From positions 18,476,001 through 18,540,000 of the forward strand of contig NC_079876.1 in the NCBI RefSeq assembly GCF_029227915.1: a stretch of DNA of 64,000 nt, in the 5' to 3' direction. Under the pieces are notes generated by a model, which did not search any database, was not told the origin of the DNA, and was given only the letters and a program-made list of their open reading frames with translations. A program made the translations under genes and the position numbers. The stretch comes from Hydractinia symbiolongicarpus (lineage: Eukaryota > Cnidaria > Hydrozoa > Anthoathecata > Hydractiniidae). This document shows positions 1 to 11,258 of the stretch, piece by piece. Position 1 is the stretch's first letter. Every line of letters starts with the position of its first letter.

Positions 1-1379
1 GATACAAGACTGAAGGATCCATAGGATATTTTGAGTTAGGGATATAAATTTCACTAGCACAACGCCATTGAATAGGGACAACACAACTTTTAAAACTTAA
101 AAGACTTAACATATTAAACAATACAAAATTTACTTTAGGACACTTTTTTACACTTTATAGAGTATAGCATTGATGCCTGGAGAAGAAGCATTTCGTCAGG
201 TTGCAAGAATCTTTAAAATAATTTTTTAAAAGCAGATGCCGGAAAGGGTTAAGAAATAGGAGGGTTTGGTGGTAGCCTGTGTAGAATGCCTAGCGGAACG
301 TCGTAAAGATCGTCTTTCACAGATGAATATTTATGGTTATCAAGTGTTTCTTGATCAACCCTTAAAATAGAACAACACTGGGTCAAGCAGATCCTAGCCT
401 GCTTTGTAAGGGTTGTTCCTAAAGGAGTTCTGACCTTTCTTGAATTTTCAGCGCTTTTTCCTAGGCCGTTCACTTTGGCGCAAAAGTGTAATTTTAGCTT
501 TTACCTCCGTTAAGAGTTGTTGCAACTCTTTCCTTTGGATTAGCTTGCAAGAAACCTTTATTTGTCTAAGAAGTGAATTCTTTTCTTTTAATAAATTAAT
601 GGAAAGCATTGTTCGACGATTCTTCTCTGACAGGTTTTTGCCACCTTTGTAAAAACTTGGGCTGCTTCATTGTAGATAGTGTCTCCTAGAAGTTGCACTT
701 TTTCAGAAAGAGAATTACAAAACCTTAGCCTGCTGGATAAGATTTCGGAAACAGAGCTATCCAATATGGGTCCAGCGATCGTCAATTCCCCCAAGAAATT
801 GGTGTTTTTGTTTGGTGTTGAGGTAATTCTTCTCAGTGTGGGAGGGTGTTTTTCCTGTGGGGTTTATCCTGAGATACAATCGTCTTCTTAAGCTTTCCAG
901 CACCACAATTGGAGAAGATATCCTGAAGTACAACTTTGCAACTTTTCATGGGTGGGTTCGTTAAAGGTCTAATTGAAGCAGACGAATTTGTCACTTTAAA
1001 ATCAATCCTAAATTCACCGCGGTGATTTGAGGGGTTATGTAGAGAATTATCTATAACGTTGAAAAAGGTTTACAATACAGCAAGCTGCACTGAAGTATCT
1101 TGCCTACAGGGACGGTGGGTGTAAATAAAATAGGGATTAGGCTCCCAGAAGAAGGTGCTGAATACAATTTCTTGCTTATTACAAGTATAAGTACTGTCCA
1201 ACTTGGACCTATAACTATTCTCTGAGAAAATCTTAAAGAGAAAAAACAATCCTTCAATCACAAACAATAGGACACAAGACAGAGCTAACAACATAAACGG
1301 ACTGGTTACAGAACAAACACAAATCGAAAAAAATGTATATCTCAAAAATATATAATATAAAAAGAATTAAATAAAAACC
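1..1379. other. Unassigned region with a possible degenerate minus-strand ORF
   Basis: No gene is recognised here. Between about 249 and 900 the minus strand holds several open stretches in different frames (249-473, 588-794) that could be one old coding sequence broken by frameshifts, but I recognise no domain. The remaining short open frames look like chance. The likeliest content is an old transposon fragment, given the surroundings. Confidence 0.3.
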
Positions 1380-1800
1380 CTCCTGCGCGCCAAAACTTGT
1401 GACTCTGGCTGTAGCTTTCCACATGTGTTACAGGGCCCCAACACTCACCCTTACACAGGAGGTTGTCATGACAGGACTAGCCTGTACAGATTTTGACTAA
1501 GGACAGCAGGGTTGTCAAGACTGAAGACCAAGTTAGTAAACTTGGGCACCTTACTGAACTGGGGTAATAAGTGGGGTCGTTACACTCAAAGACAAGCTGA
1601 AAGCAAACCCCTTTGCTAAGCTTCTTTTAAGGTACCAGAGAAGAGTGAGCTGAACTCTTTACCCTCTGGGTATTGACGGTAAACAAAATGCACAGAACAG
1701 AAGCCAACCCTGGCTTGGTTGCCTGGCTCACAGGGCTAAGCTATTATTTTCGCAGCGTCGCCACTACTGCGAGGATTCGCTAGCGGCAAATTAACCTTTT
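1380..1800 (-). repeat. Tail fragment of the USP-bearing retroelement family (repeat R3)
   Basis: About 180-400 bp here resemble the sequence just downstream (minus strand) of both USP-retroelement copies. The shared core reads ACTGGGGTAATAAGTGGGG followed by TCGTTACACTCAAAGACAAG at about 1555-1600. It recurs at 12290-12360 and three times at 14291-14567. No USP coding sequence accompanies this copy, as expected for a strongly 5'-truncated retrotransposon insertion that kept only its 3' untranslated region. The outer limits are approximate. Confidence 0.5.
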
Positions 1801-2489
1801 AGCCATTCATCTATTCATTCAAGTATTCAATATTTCTTAAAAGAGTACCGGCATTCAGGGAGTTACAAATTCAATAAGTTGTACAGAAAGGATGCTGTCT
1901 AGGTAAAGGGATGACCTAAGAAACAAGGGCTTCATCAGACGCACAGGCCTTGTTTCTTATACCGCTTTCTCCTTGGGTAGTGAAATTGATGCATGATAGA
2001 ATCACCACAACCTTACCTGGCGTAAGCGGTCGGCCATTATAAAGGGTCTGTTGATAACGAAATGGTTACATCTATATAATTCTTCCTTGATTTGTCTCTT
2101 GGCCATGCTTAATAAAAACCATATAAAATAATGATCGAGGTGAAAAAGGAAAGGAATAAAATGTGCTGTCCTGATGCTAAAATGAGCTAAAATCATTGTG
2201 TCTGTTTTGTTTTCACACGAATGTGCTATCATCTGTATAAATAAAAACGGAAGCGTAGAATGGTCAAACAGGATCTTCCTAATTGCATAAATGACAAATC
2301 ATTAAAACCGATTAGGAGATTTTGCCTAAAGAAACTTATGGTAAGATGTACGAAAACATAAAAGATGCAGTGAAATCATGAAAAAAAAAACATAGTGTGG
2401 AAATTGTAAAGCAGAGTTTGTCGAACCACGCTCTTTGTGTTAGGAAAAGGGGGAGATGAAAGAAGGTATATAGCCGGCATTATATTTTT
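1801..2489. other. Stretch with no recognised feature
   Basis: AT-rich sequence. A short minus-strand open frame at 2002-2232 shows no domain and is not supported as a gene. Confidence 0.5.
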
Positions 2490-2499
2490 CTTCACTTGA

Positions 2500-2700
2500 C
2501 TCGCCTTTTCCGCTATTACCGCTGGCAGATTTATTCCGCTGGTAGTTAGTGCCAACAGACTAATATCTCTCTTTATTTTGCCGGTAGTTGGTTACTGCCG
2601 GCAGAATTAATGCCCCTCTATTCTACCGGTAATTAGTGCAGGCAGAATAAATACCTCCAATTATTCTGCTGGTACCGACAGAATATCCACGTCCATAATT
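2500..2700. repeat. Imperfect tandem repeat, about 44-bp unit, four copies
   Basis: Units begin near 2530, 2573, 2618 and 2660. Each contains a variant of ATTCTGCCGGTAGTTAGTG followed by a CGGCAGAAT-like segment, so each unit also holds a small inverted repeat (CCGGTAG...CTGCCGG). Copies differ by substitutions and small indels. Function unknown; it may be a subterminal array of an unrecognised transposon. Confidence 0.6.
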
Positions 2701-3645
2701 GTTAGGTAAAATACACCTGGTGAGATTTTATTTCGTTAATAGCACGACTGTGGGTCAGGTTAGTGACGTAATGTACTGTTTGTGGGTACCGAATGCAAAA
2801 CAAGGCGGGCGGTGCGGGAGACGTAGAACATGCGGCCAAGGGGTAATCTGGATGAATAGAAAACTACGCTAACGACAGAGATAGCGTGTATGAACAGTAA
2901 CAGTGCAAATAATCAATAAAACGTGCACAAGCATAGAGTCTTGACTATAACAGGGTAAAGAAAATGGTGAAGGTACTCATAAACCCTTCCCTCTTGTCTA
3001 TACGGACTCCCAAAACTCGGGCACACAGCAGTAGAGATGGCTGTATTTGCTGATTATTGGCAAACGCAGATGAGGTTGTTGAACTACGCAAGAAGTAGTG
3101 TCAATAATCTTTCAGTAAATCATAAGCTCCGCAAGGTCAAGTTCTCGTGAATAGCTGATACGGTAAAATAGTGACCTAAAGTTTTCACCGTAACTCCCTA
3201 ACTCGTCAACTCGCAACTTCCTAACTTCCCGGTTTTGTAACTCGACTCTTTTTGAAATAACAGTTTCAAATCTAGTAATTTTAACTTCTTTCACAATTTT
3301 GTTAACTAAGACATCTAAAATATTTAACAGAAGTTCCAAAATATTGAGTTCAAAAGTTTATAAAGAAAGCTTAATTAATTTGAATCAGAATTGGAACCTT
3401 TTTTTACACCTTAGATAGACAGAGGCACAATTTATTGTTTGTTTTTCACACTTTGTGTCAACTTTTGGCAGGGTTTGCAATAAACTAACTGATTTTAATA
3501 TATACAATGAGAGAGATTTGTATTTGACATTGATCAGCTTTTTTTGTATGTGACATTTTGAGTGATTTAAATTTTACTGGATAGATGTTTTTTACAATGC
3601 TTTGGCAAACTTCTTTCTGAACATTTTTTCGCATTGATATGAAGC
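2701..3645. other. Non-coding stretch upstream of LINE-A
   Basis: No gene is recognised. The last few hundred bases before 3646 may be the 5' untranslated region of LINE-A, but no element boundary is visible. The minus-strand open frame at 3112-3339 coincides with a short CTAACTCG-like repeat and is not convincing as coding. Confidence 0.4.
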
Positions 3646-4807
3646 ATGGCGTGTGATCAACACGTGTTTCAAGTGCCGCTTGAAGAAATCTTTAATAACG
3701 TTCATTTGATTAACGCTTTCATCGATAATTTGCAGTATATACTCTCGTTTGCAAAAGATAATATTATTGATTCTCTTAAAACGAAGAAAAATGAAGATAT
3801 GCTTAAATTGATAAAGTTTTTATTCCTGGAAGTGTTTCAAAACTTTGATGAAGAAAAGTTTGCTTCTTTTGGCTATGTTCTTGATGAAAATGAACCAATC
3901 AGTAAGAATTTAAAGAAAAGGATTAAGATTGACAAAGTGCGGGAAGATATTTACATCTTCGTTATCACACTGGCGGAACAGTCATCTTACAAAGATTTTA
4001 AGCTTATTTTTAACCCATTGAAAAACAATTTTACTCCTACGCACAACACCCAAATTCAACCAATTATTAACTCACACGAAGAAACCATCATTAATTCCAT
4101 GCAAGAGTTATTGAAAGTCGTTAAAGACCTTAAAAAAGAAAACCGGGAACTACGAGAGCGTATATCAAATTTGGAAAATAAAGTGGAATCTACTTTTAAT
4201 GTTAGCGTTGAAAATAACAGCATTTTAAAAAATAACACACAAGCTCTTCGTAACCGTCAAACGCATGCCGAAATATCAAAAAATAAAGCAATTAATAATC
4301 AAAGTATGCCACCAGCTCCAGCTTACGCTGAACCTTTTAAACAACCACAGATGCAGCAAAACCATTTATCATACTGAATAGCTATGCTGATAAATTTGTG
4401 CGCAATAAAATACCGAAAGTCGATTCTTTCATCACAGCCACAACCCTACTGCAACACATCGAAATATCAATAAAATTGAACCAATATTTGGAACAAAATT
4501 GTCAACGGGAAGAAAGATCGCTGGACAGCGTAATAGAGAGAAGTCGTCTCTTTTCGTTGGTGGTGTTAGTTCTTCAATCGATTCGACATCGCTTTCAGAA
4601 TACATTCAACAAGAATTTAATGTCAAAGCAATTGAAGTATCAGTAAACAAAGTAAACACTTATAATCAATTATATAAAATTACTATTCACAAAGCAGATA
4701 AAATCAAACTAATGGATCCAAACAAATGGGATACGAACATAATTTTTAAACAATATCGTCAACCCTGTCAGTACTCCCATCCCTCCAGCTATCAAGATGA
4801 GTATTAA
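3646..4807 (+). pseudogene. LINE-A ORF1 (coiled-coil, RNA-binding-like protein), frameshifted
   Basis: First ORF of a non-LTR retrotransposon. A 243-residue open stretch (3646-4377) begins at ATG and carries a charged coiled coil near residues 150-185 (pattern ELLKVVKDLKKENRELRERI). The reading frame is then disturbed between about 4375 and 4480 and resumes to 4807. The resumed part holds an RRM-like pattern (SLFVGGVSSSIDSTSLSEYI, then a KW...YRQP segment) of the kind seen in LINE ORF1 C-termini. ORF1 proteins bind the element RNA as a nucleoprotein. The stop at 4805-4807 overlaps the ATG of ORF2 at 4797 by 11 bases, a compact arrangement common in LINEs. At least two frameshifts make it inactive. 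The ORF1 role is inferred from architecture and neighbour. Confidence 0.75.
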
Positions 4808-6268
4808 TCTCACTGCATTCAACTGGCATGGTTTTTCTGGCTACTCTCCTTATGTATGTAAACTGTCATCTTGTAACGACATTCTCCTCTTATCTGAGCA
4901 CTGGCTTAGATCTGCTGAAAAACCTCTTTTGTCTCAATTGCTACCCGTTTCCTCAACGTTGATATTTAATGAAGCTACCAAACGCCGAAATGGAAGACAT
5001 TTTATTTTAAAAAACAGCAGCAACACTAATGTTGAATTACTGTACGAAAACCAACACAATTTAGCTATTAAATATAAAATTGGAGGAAAATTGCTCATTC
5101 TAATTGGGGTTTACCTACCATGCTAACAAAACTCAAACTCTGCAGATGTATATAAGGAACAACTTTGAATGATATCAAGTATAAAACATCAGTATAGTGA
5201 CGAAGGTGAAGTAATAATCATTGGCGATTTTCAAACATTTCCATCCAACAAATATGATACATGTACAACACTCGCACAATATCAGAAACACATTATCCGC
5301 AATTCTTACGTACTTTTTTAAATATAATAATTTACAGCTTATCGATCAGAAAATGGTCCTAACTTTTCGTATCATCACAATAGTTTAAATCACTCATCCT
5401 ATATTGATCACATCGCAGTTCGTATAAATAACTGTAATATTGCCGAACCTGACTCGATAAATACTAGTGATCATCTGCCAATCACTATATTTCTTGATAT
5501 CGAATGTTCGTCTTCTGCTATCACATTACAACATGGAAATCATGGAACTAGTGGATTTATTCCAAAATTTTTATGGAAGAATGGAGTATTCTTACAATCA
5601 TACAACACTAAAATTAAACAAAAATTCAACGACAAACAATTTAACTCTACGGAACTTGACAATGAAATCAAGTGGTTGCATCAAACATTGTCAGACTGTT
5701 CACCTGCTGCATACAACCAGACCCATGTGTCAAATAGAATTGAACAACCTAAAACTTGGTGGACAAACGAGCTCACAAAACTGAAACATGACTTATCAAA
5801 ACATTTTAACGCATGGAAATTTACAGGTTTTTCTCCTGATCCGGACAATGTGACATATAACCGTTATCAATTATGTAGGAAGCTGTTTCGCAAGGGTGTG
5901 AAGTTTGAACAGAATAAATGCCTTTTCAAATACTATATTAACATAGATGAACTCAAATGCACCAGAGCTAAGAATTTTTGGCAGAAGATGCGATCACTAA
6001 AGCGCTCAAAATCAAGACCTTTTACCATTAAGAACAAACGAACTAAAGAAGATATTGTCAAAGAATTTTCTTCTCATTTTGACAAGTTATTTAATACTCC
6101 TAAAATAACTTCCGATGCATCACACGAAGTCAACTACAACAATATTTACCAGACAACCACAATTTTAAGTGATAATGATATCTGCTGCATTGCAAAATAT
6201 TCATTCTGGTAAATCAGCCGATCAGTATGGCATAACTGCTGAACATTTTAGGCACATTACCAACATCA
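4797..6268 (+). pseudogene. LINE-A ORF2, 5' part: APE endonuclease and start of reverse transcriptase
   Basis: ORF2 encodes the endonuclease and reverse transcriptase used for target-primed integration. Seen in pieces across frames: an endonuclease start (4797-5126, LLLSEHWL), a GDF motif (VIIIGDFQTFPS, about 5215-5235), and the catalytic SDHLPIT motif near 5467-5487 preceded by an IDHIAV segment. These fit APE-type LINE nucleases. The linker (5676-6212) leads into KSADQYGITAEHF at about 6215-6250, the first conserved block of the reverse transcriptase. Several stops and frameshifts break the ORF. The coding sequence is then interrupted at 6268/6269 by a TIR transposon and resumes at 11259. 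Clade is uncertain, perhaps CR1/L2-like. Confidence 0.85.
6260..6268 (+). repeat. Candidate left target-site duplication
   Basis: CCAACATCA abuts the left end of the transposon. The right flank at 11250-11258 is CCAACAACA, matching at 8 of 9 positions. Removing the element and one copy restores the LINE-A frame, which supports a 9-bp duplication. Confidence 0.55.
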
Positions 6269-6345
6269 CAACCTCGTCCCCAGGACCTCTTTTTGCTTTT
6301 TTGATATCGGGGATGGCGCGAAGAAGAAGGCCCTGGTCCCCACCG
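6269..6345 (+). repeat. Left TIR of the AcademH-like element
   Basis: 77 bp, reverse complement of 11173-11249 with two mismatches. An open frame that runs through it is a translation of the repeat and not a gene. Confidence 0.95.
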
Positions 6346-6518
6346 CTTTTTACACCCAGAAATCTTGGGTGCAGACTGCAGCGTCAGCACTTTTGCTAAA
6401 TGTCGACAGTTCTTTATATGGATATGTGACATCCATATATGGAGTAAAACTAAGAATTTAAAATTATTTCAAAAAGTGAACGGCGAGTTAAAGTGTTAAA
6501 AGGGTACCGTTTTTCAAA

Positions 6519-8513
6519 ATGGACAAGATATTGCAATTATTTTGTAGATTACAACAAACTTTTTTAATTAATAACATAAATAATATTATCCTAAAGCCAC
6601 AGCAAGTTAAATGTTTCGAGCATCTTTTAAATGGATATGATGTTATTGGTGTTTTACCTACTGGATTTGGGAAATCCTTGTTGTTCCATTTGTTGGCAGA
6701 CTTTTTGCCAAAAAAGAGTGTCCAAAATATAGTATTGGTGGTGTGCCCTCTTAATTCTATCATAGAGGACCAGTTGAAAGTTTTAGAAGTGAGAGGTATT
6801 GGTGCTGGGGTGCTTCATTTGGAGCAAACAGTTGTGCCTGAAAAATTGTTTTCGTGTGATGAGAATGGTGAGGCTGAAATACCAATTTCAATTAAAAATG
6901 GCGAATTATAACTAGTATTTGCTCACCCAGAATCTCTGCTTAGTGTCAGAGGACGAGAATTGCTAAAAAGTTCTGTTTACCAAGAAAATGTTGTCAGTTG
7001 TGTTATAGATGAAGCACATTGTGTAAGCATGTGGTAAGAAAAAACACTCCAGTGAATCATTTTTTTTGTGTTTTTTTTTAAAAAAAGACAGGGCTGGCGA
7101 ACACTGTTATGCTAGAAACGAATTTTAAAATGTTTGTTATGCGACAATGTAAAACTTTATTTTGGATGTTGTCTCCACTTCACGAATCAATTCGCCTACC
7201 CTGACTTTGTCAATGGTGAACTCAAGCTTCCAGTGTGTATTTTTAATTATTATAAACAAAATATTTTTTCTCTCTCTACTTAAAACTACATACATACATA
7301 CTATATATTATAAATAAAACTATGCCGTTCAAGTAAATTCATAAATTTAAAACTTTGTATATTGCTACATAAAATAACATATATTATATATAATGTGTAT
7401 CTTCAAATAATATAAACTTTTAATGTGCTTTATTTGATTTATAGGGGTGAGGATTTCCGAAAAATTTTTAGCGAGTTGTCTACGTTAAAGGCACTTTTCC
7501 CAGATGCTGTTACATTGGCTCTAACCGCTACTGCTACATCAGACACTGTAGAATATTTGATTAAATCGCTCGCCCTTATTACGTATAAAGTCATTGCTGT
7601 ATCGCCAAATCGACGCCCAAACTCTAACTTGGGTTTGAAAGGATTTGAAGATATTCTCAAACCGTTGGCTGAAAAATTAAACGTGCAAAGAGAACACAAC
7701 ACTATCCCATGACAATAATTTACATGCATTTAAGATATTGTGGGTATGGGTACAAATTATTTGAAAATGTTATAAGAAATTATTATGTTGGTGACAATAT
7801 TTGTCCTAGAGCAAGATTGTTTGCACAGTTTCATGCTTCTTGTACTACACAAATGAAAGAGGATATATTGAAGGAGTTAAAGAAGTCAGATTCACGAATT
7901 AGAGTAGTATTTGCTACAACTGCTCTAGGTATGGGTGTTGATGCTCCAAATATATCTAATATTATTCACATAAGTCCTCCATCAACATTCATTTGTGCAA
8001 AAAATTGGAAGAGGAGGAAGAAATGGTGTAGCTTGTGATTCACTTTTATATTTCAACAATTCTGATTTGGCATTGAAGTATATAAGTGAGTCAATGAAAA
8101 AATACTGCGTATGGGATAGATGTCTCAGAGTATTTTTGCTAAACTATTTTGGATTTAAGAGTAAAACTCAGATTAACTGTTGCAAGAACTGTAATGTTGG
8201 TGCTGATTCTACAATTGATATCAAATTAAACGCACTTGACGACAATAAGAAGATAGCACGCAACATAGTTGGGGCTGATATGGAGATGCTTAAACTAGAA
8301 TTGTTAAAAACGGTTGAAGATATCAATTCTGATGAAAACGTGATGTTTCCTTTCCACAGTAAAATTAACACTAACATTGTAAATGAAATCCTGAGAGAAT
8401 TAGCATTTATTTCTTGTGAATCAGACTTACTTTCTATGTTTGGTATTTGGAATGAAAGGTGTTCTAACGAATTATATGCTTTAATAGACAAATACGCACC
8501 TAAAATAGGTTAG
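6519..8513 (+). pseudogene. RecQ-like superfamily 2 helicase of the transposon, broken
   Basis: ATP-dependent 3'-5' DNA helicase family, here transposon-encoded. Motifs in order: LKPQQVKCF (RecQ motif 0), LPTGFGKS (Walker A, about 6652-6680), VVCPLNSIIEDQ (Ia), VIDEAHCVSMWG (DEAH box, about 7000-7034 across an intron), ALTATAT (III, about 7518), VVFATTALGMGVDAP (V, about 7910-7950), QKIGRGGRNG (VI, about 7996-8025). A spliced intron is predicted at 7034-7444: donor GTAAGA, acceptor TTTATAG, restoring the RecQ WGxDFR motif exactly. Damage: an in-frame TAA at 6909-6911, a one-base frameshift near 7707 and another near 7995. A Cys-rich segment (INCCKNCN, about 8175) may be a zinc-binding remnant. 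Translation start is the ATG at 6519. In the element it probably assists transposition; that role is inferred. Confidence 0.85.
7034..7444 (+). other. Predicted intron within the transposon helicase gene
   Basis: 411 bp with GT...AG ends. It splits the Trp codon directly after the DEAH-box motif. The very AT-rich interior contains CATACATACATACT and TATATATTA microrepeats. The joined exons read SMW-GEDFRKIF, matching the RecQ consensus. Confidence 0.8.
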
Positions 8514-8637
8514 TAAAAAACATAATATATATATACCATGGTATGACAAAGTTGGTGAAATCTGCAATTTCATCCACAAAAAAATTCAATTAGCCAAAAT
8601 GCCAAATTTTGTAAGCTTATGGGTATATATATATATG

Positions 8638-10651
8638 TTAAGCAAAGGAAATTAGTTGCTTGTGCTTTTCTACCCATAAATGAAAATCAGCTATATTTAA
8701 ATAACGCAAGGGCGATCTTTTAATGTTAGGAAAATTGTGATGTTTTCGTCCGTTTATGTAGTTAAATGGATCAAGCAGTATTAAATCTTTTATCATTTCT
8801 TTTTCATCCTTCATACTGTCAGTCGTTGTATGATGCGTCGATGATGCATGTATTTTAGCATTTTGATCAAAATTTTCCACAATCTCTTTAATTCCATTTG
8901 CTGCCTTGCTGATTTTGCTGATAGATTTCACTGACTTATTTGCCCCTATTCTCTGAACAATTCCCTTTGTCACTCTATTCATTATTTCTTGTACCAAATC
9001 GTCCTCTACATTATTTCCTTTCCCACCTTTCCAGTTGCTAAAAAAACCCCACTTAAACTCCTCAGAAAGTCTGGGAGTTAATAAGCATTCCATCTGAGCT
9101 ATGATGAGAAACATCTAAATAGCATATTTGCTGTAAGCTCCTAATGATTTGAAGACAACCAAAAGTAATTTTTGGTTAATAAGATTTCTGTCTTCATCTC
9201 CCTCTTTTGCTCTGTCTTTTAACTGCATCAGTAAGAGAGTTAAAAAAATTGTGCATAGGCCATAGTTCTGTACATAGTCATCTTCATTAGTGACAAATTT
9301 TTGAAGAACGTATGTGTCGACAAACTCAGTTAAAACGTGATCAAAATACTGATGTTTTTTTTCTGTAGACTTATGTGCCAGATTAGGTGGATAACAATGG
9401 ATAGTCGGTTTATCATCTAGATTAGTCATACCAAAGAATTTTATTGCAGCAGTTACAATATATGCCTTTCCCATGCTTAAAAATAATTCTTCACTGCCAT
9501 CATATGAGTCAAGAACTTTGGAGGGTGTTGCATTTTTTCGATTAAATTTTTCTCTAAAACATTTCAAAGTTCCTTGTTGATTGACAGAATCCTTACCTGT
9601 TTGCTGCATCCACCTTCAATCAGCAAAACACTATTGATTCTCTGAATTAAACTGAGTTCATGCCATCTGTTTTTCATCAAGATTGCATATAAAAAACAAT
9701 ACTGTACTTTTAGCTCATTCGGAGAGTCAGCAATATTACATGATTTACCTGACAAAGTATTGAAAATGTCAACAACAAAAGGAAAATTACCACTTAATTC
9801 CTTCCACAATTCATCTGTTGTATGGCTTGACAACTGTGTATAATCCTTACTAAGTAATACAGATGAGTTGCCTTTCCTTTTACACAGTTTCTTGCCAGCA
9901 TTATTGATTTTAGTTGTTATGTCCTTTTTGAGTAATATATCCATTTGCGGTACTTGTGTGATAACATGTGATAAAGCAGATGGCTGATTGGTATGGATTG
10001 CTCTCTCAATGGCATTTTGCTGATATATATTAAAAGGTTCAGATGAAAGTTTGTCACTGTCTTTATTATATACAGATTTCATATTTATTGTTGATGTGTT
10101 GTTGTAAATATCCTGTGTTGCTATATTGTTGTTTGATTTTTCTTCAGATTTATTGTCAGAAACAGACATTTGTAACATTTTTCTTGGTTGATTTAAACAT
10201 TGTGTAGTGTCCAATAACACCTTTTTTTTGTCCTGGTCTTTGCTGGGTGAAAAAGTGTTCAGCCGCTTAATGGAAACTTTTTGTCGGAGCTCAATTTGAC
10301 ATGACCTTCGAAATTCCCACATTTTATTTATAAACGTGTGACAGTTTCTACATATTAACTTTGTTAAAAAATCCTCTTGTGTAATATCAAGTCCACATGT
10401 TCTAATAATTTTTTGTTGCAATTGTTTTTCTTTTGCTTTATTTGAAAATATATTCACCATATGCTTTTTTTGGAAGGCTTTGGCACATACCCTGCAATGA
10501 CATTCATCGTATTCTTTTCGTACATATAACTTCTTTGGTGTAGTTTGTACCTAAAAATATAATAAAAAGTTTTTCCTCAATTTTAAAAAAAATGTAAGCT
10601 AGTTATAGGCAAAAAGTATATATACTTTACCTTGATATTTTCTTTGTTCAT
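8638..10651 (-). pseudogene. ZAD-like zinc finger / DUF6589-like protein, probable transposase
   Basis: Two-exon minus-strand gene. Exon 1 (10631-10651) encodes MNKENIK, an 80-bp intron follows (GTAAAG...TTTTTAG), and exon 2 begins at 10550. The N-terminus has a CRVC...LICRNC...FRRSC pattern (about residues 20-90) like ZAD zinc-binding domains. A low-complexity linker follows. The C-terminal part holds GGKGNNVEDDLVQEIMNR, then IGANKSVKSISKISKA and STHHTTTD, which I recognise as the tail of DUF6589-type proteins abundant in cnidarian genomes. These are probably transposases of helicase-bearing elements (inference). Damage: a frameshift near 9600 and an in-frame TAG at 9115-9117. Its 3' end faces the helicase gene across about 120 bp containing an inverted TATATATA pair. 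Confidence 0.75.
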
Positions 10652-11172
10652 TCTGAATTAAGTTTTTGGGATTACCAATTTAAAAATACCTTGTAGAGTA
10701 CACACACCTGCTATTTCTCGCTATATTACTCTTAATTATATTATAGATATACTATCATCTAGCTAATCACAACACCTACATTGGCAAAATATTTTTACTG
10801 CTAGCTAGTACTGAGCTTGCCACATAGTGTATATATATGATGTATATATTTGCAAAACTACATATCAACAACAAACCATTATTTTTCTTGTAAATAGCTA
10901 GCTACATAAATATCTCTATTCATTTCTGTAGAAAAACCAATTATAACATTTTATTTTATATTTTCAGAATGAAAAAATTGCCTCTTCTTTTTATTTTATT
11001 TTCCATCCAAGTTTTTTTTCCCATGTGCGCACCAGACACTCAACCAGACAGAGGGGCTACCATTTTTGTTTATAACTTGATGATACGGGCGACTCGTCTC
11101 ACTCGCGGAATGTTTATAAATTTTAAGCATAATTAGTGAAAGTGAGGCTACCAATCATATTGCAAATCCGAC
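10652..11172. other. Right subterminal non-coding region of the transposon
   Basis: About 520 bp of AT-rich sequence between the 5' end of the minus-strand gene and the right TIR. It must contain that gene's promoter, but no specific site is recognisable. Confidence 0.5.
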
Positions 11173-11249
11173 CGGCGGGGACCAGGGCCTTCTTCTTCGC
11201 GCCATCCCCGATATCAAAAAAGCGAAAAGAGGTCCTGGGGACGAGGTTG
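11173..11249 (-). repeat. Right TIR of the AcademH-like element
   Basis: 77 bp inverted copy of 6269-6345 with two differences, ending CGAGGTTG at 11249. Confidence 0.95.
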
Positions 11250-11258
11250 CCAACAACA
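11250..11258 (+). repeat. Candidate right target-site duplication
   Basis: CCAACAACA against CCAACATCA on the left. LINE-A coding resumes in the same frame directly after it. Confidence 0.55.

Larger units (their letters stand above)
6269..11249. mobile_element. 4,981-bp TIR DNA transposon with RecQ-like helicase and DUF6589-like genes (AcademH-like)
   Basis: The element is bounded by 77-bp terminal inverted repeats (6269-6345 and 11173-11249) that differ at only two positions; the outer end is CAACCTCGTCCCCAGG. It contains two genes arranged tail to tail: a RecQ-family helicase on + (6519-8513) and a zinc-finger/DUF6589-like protein on - (8638-10651). It sits inside the reverse transcriptase ORF of LINE-A, so it is younger than that LINE. 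From memory, Academ-H elements pair a transposase with a superfamily 2 helicase, which is the best match. Reported Academ target duplications are shorter (3-4 bp) than the 9 bp suggested here, so the superfamily call is provisional. Both genes are broken, so this copy is not autonomous, though its TIRs remain well preserved. Confidence 0.85.

Noticed and set aside
6169-6399. Open frame continuing from LINE-A into the transposon
   Set aside because: Its second half is a translation of the terminal inverted repeat; the frame is a junction artefact.
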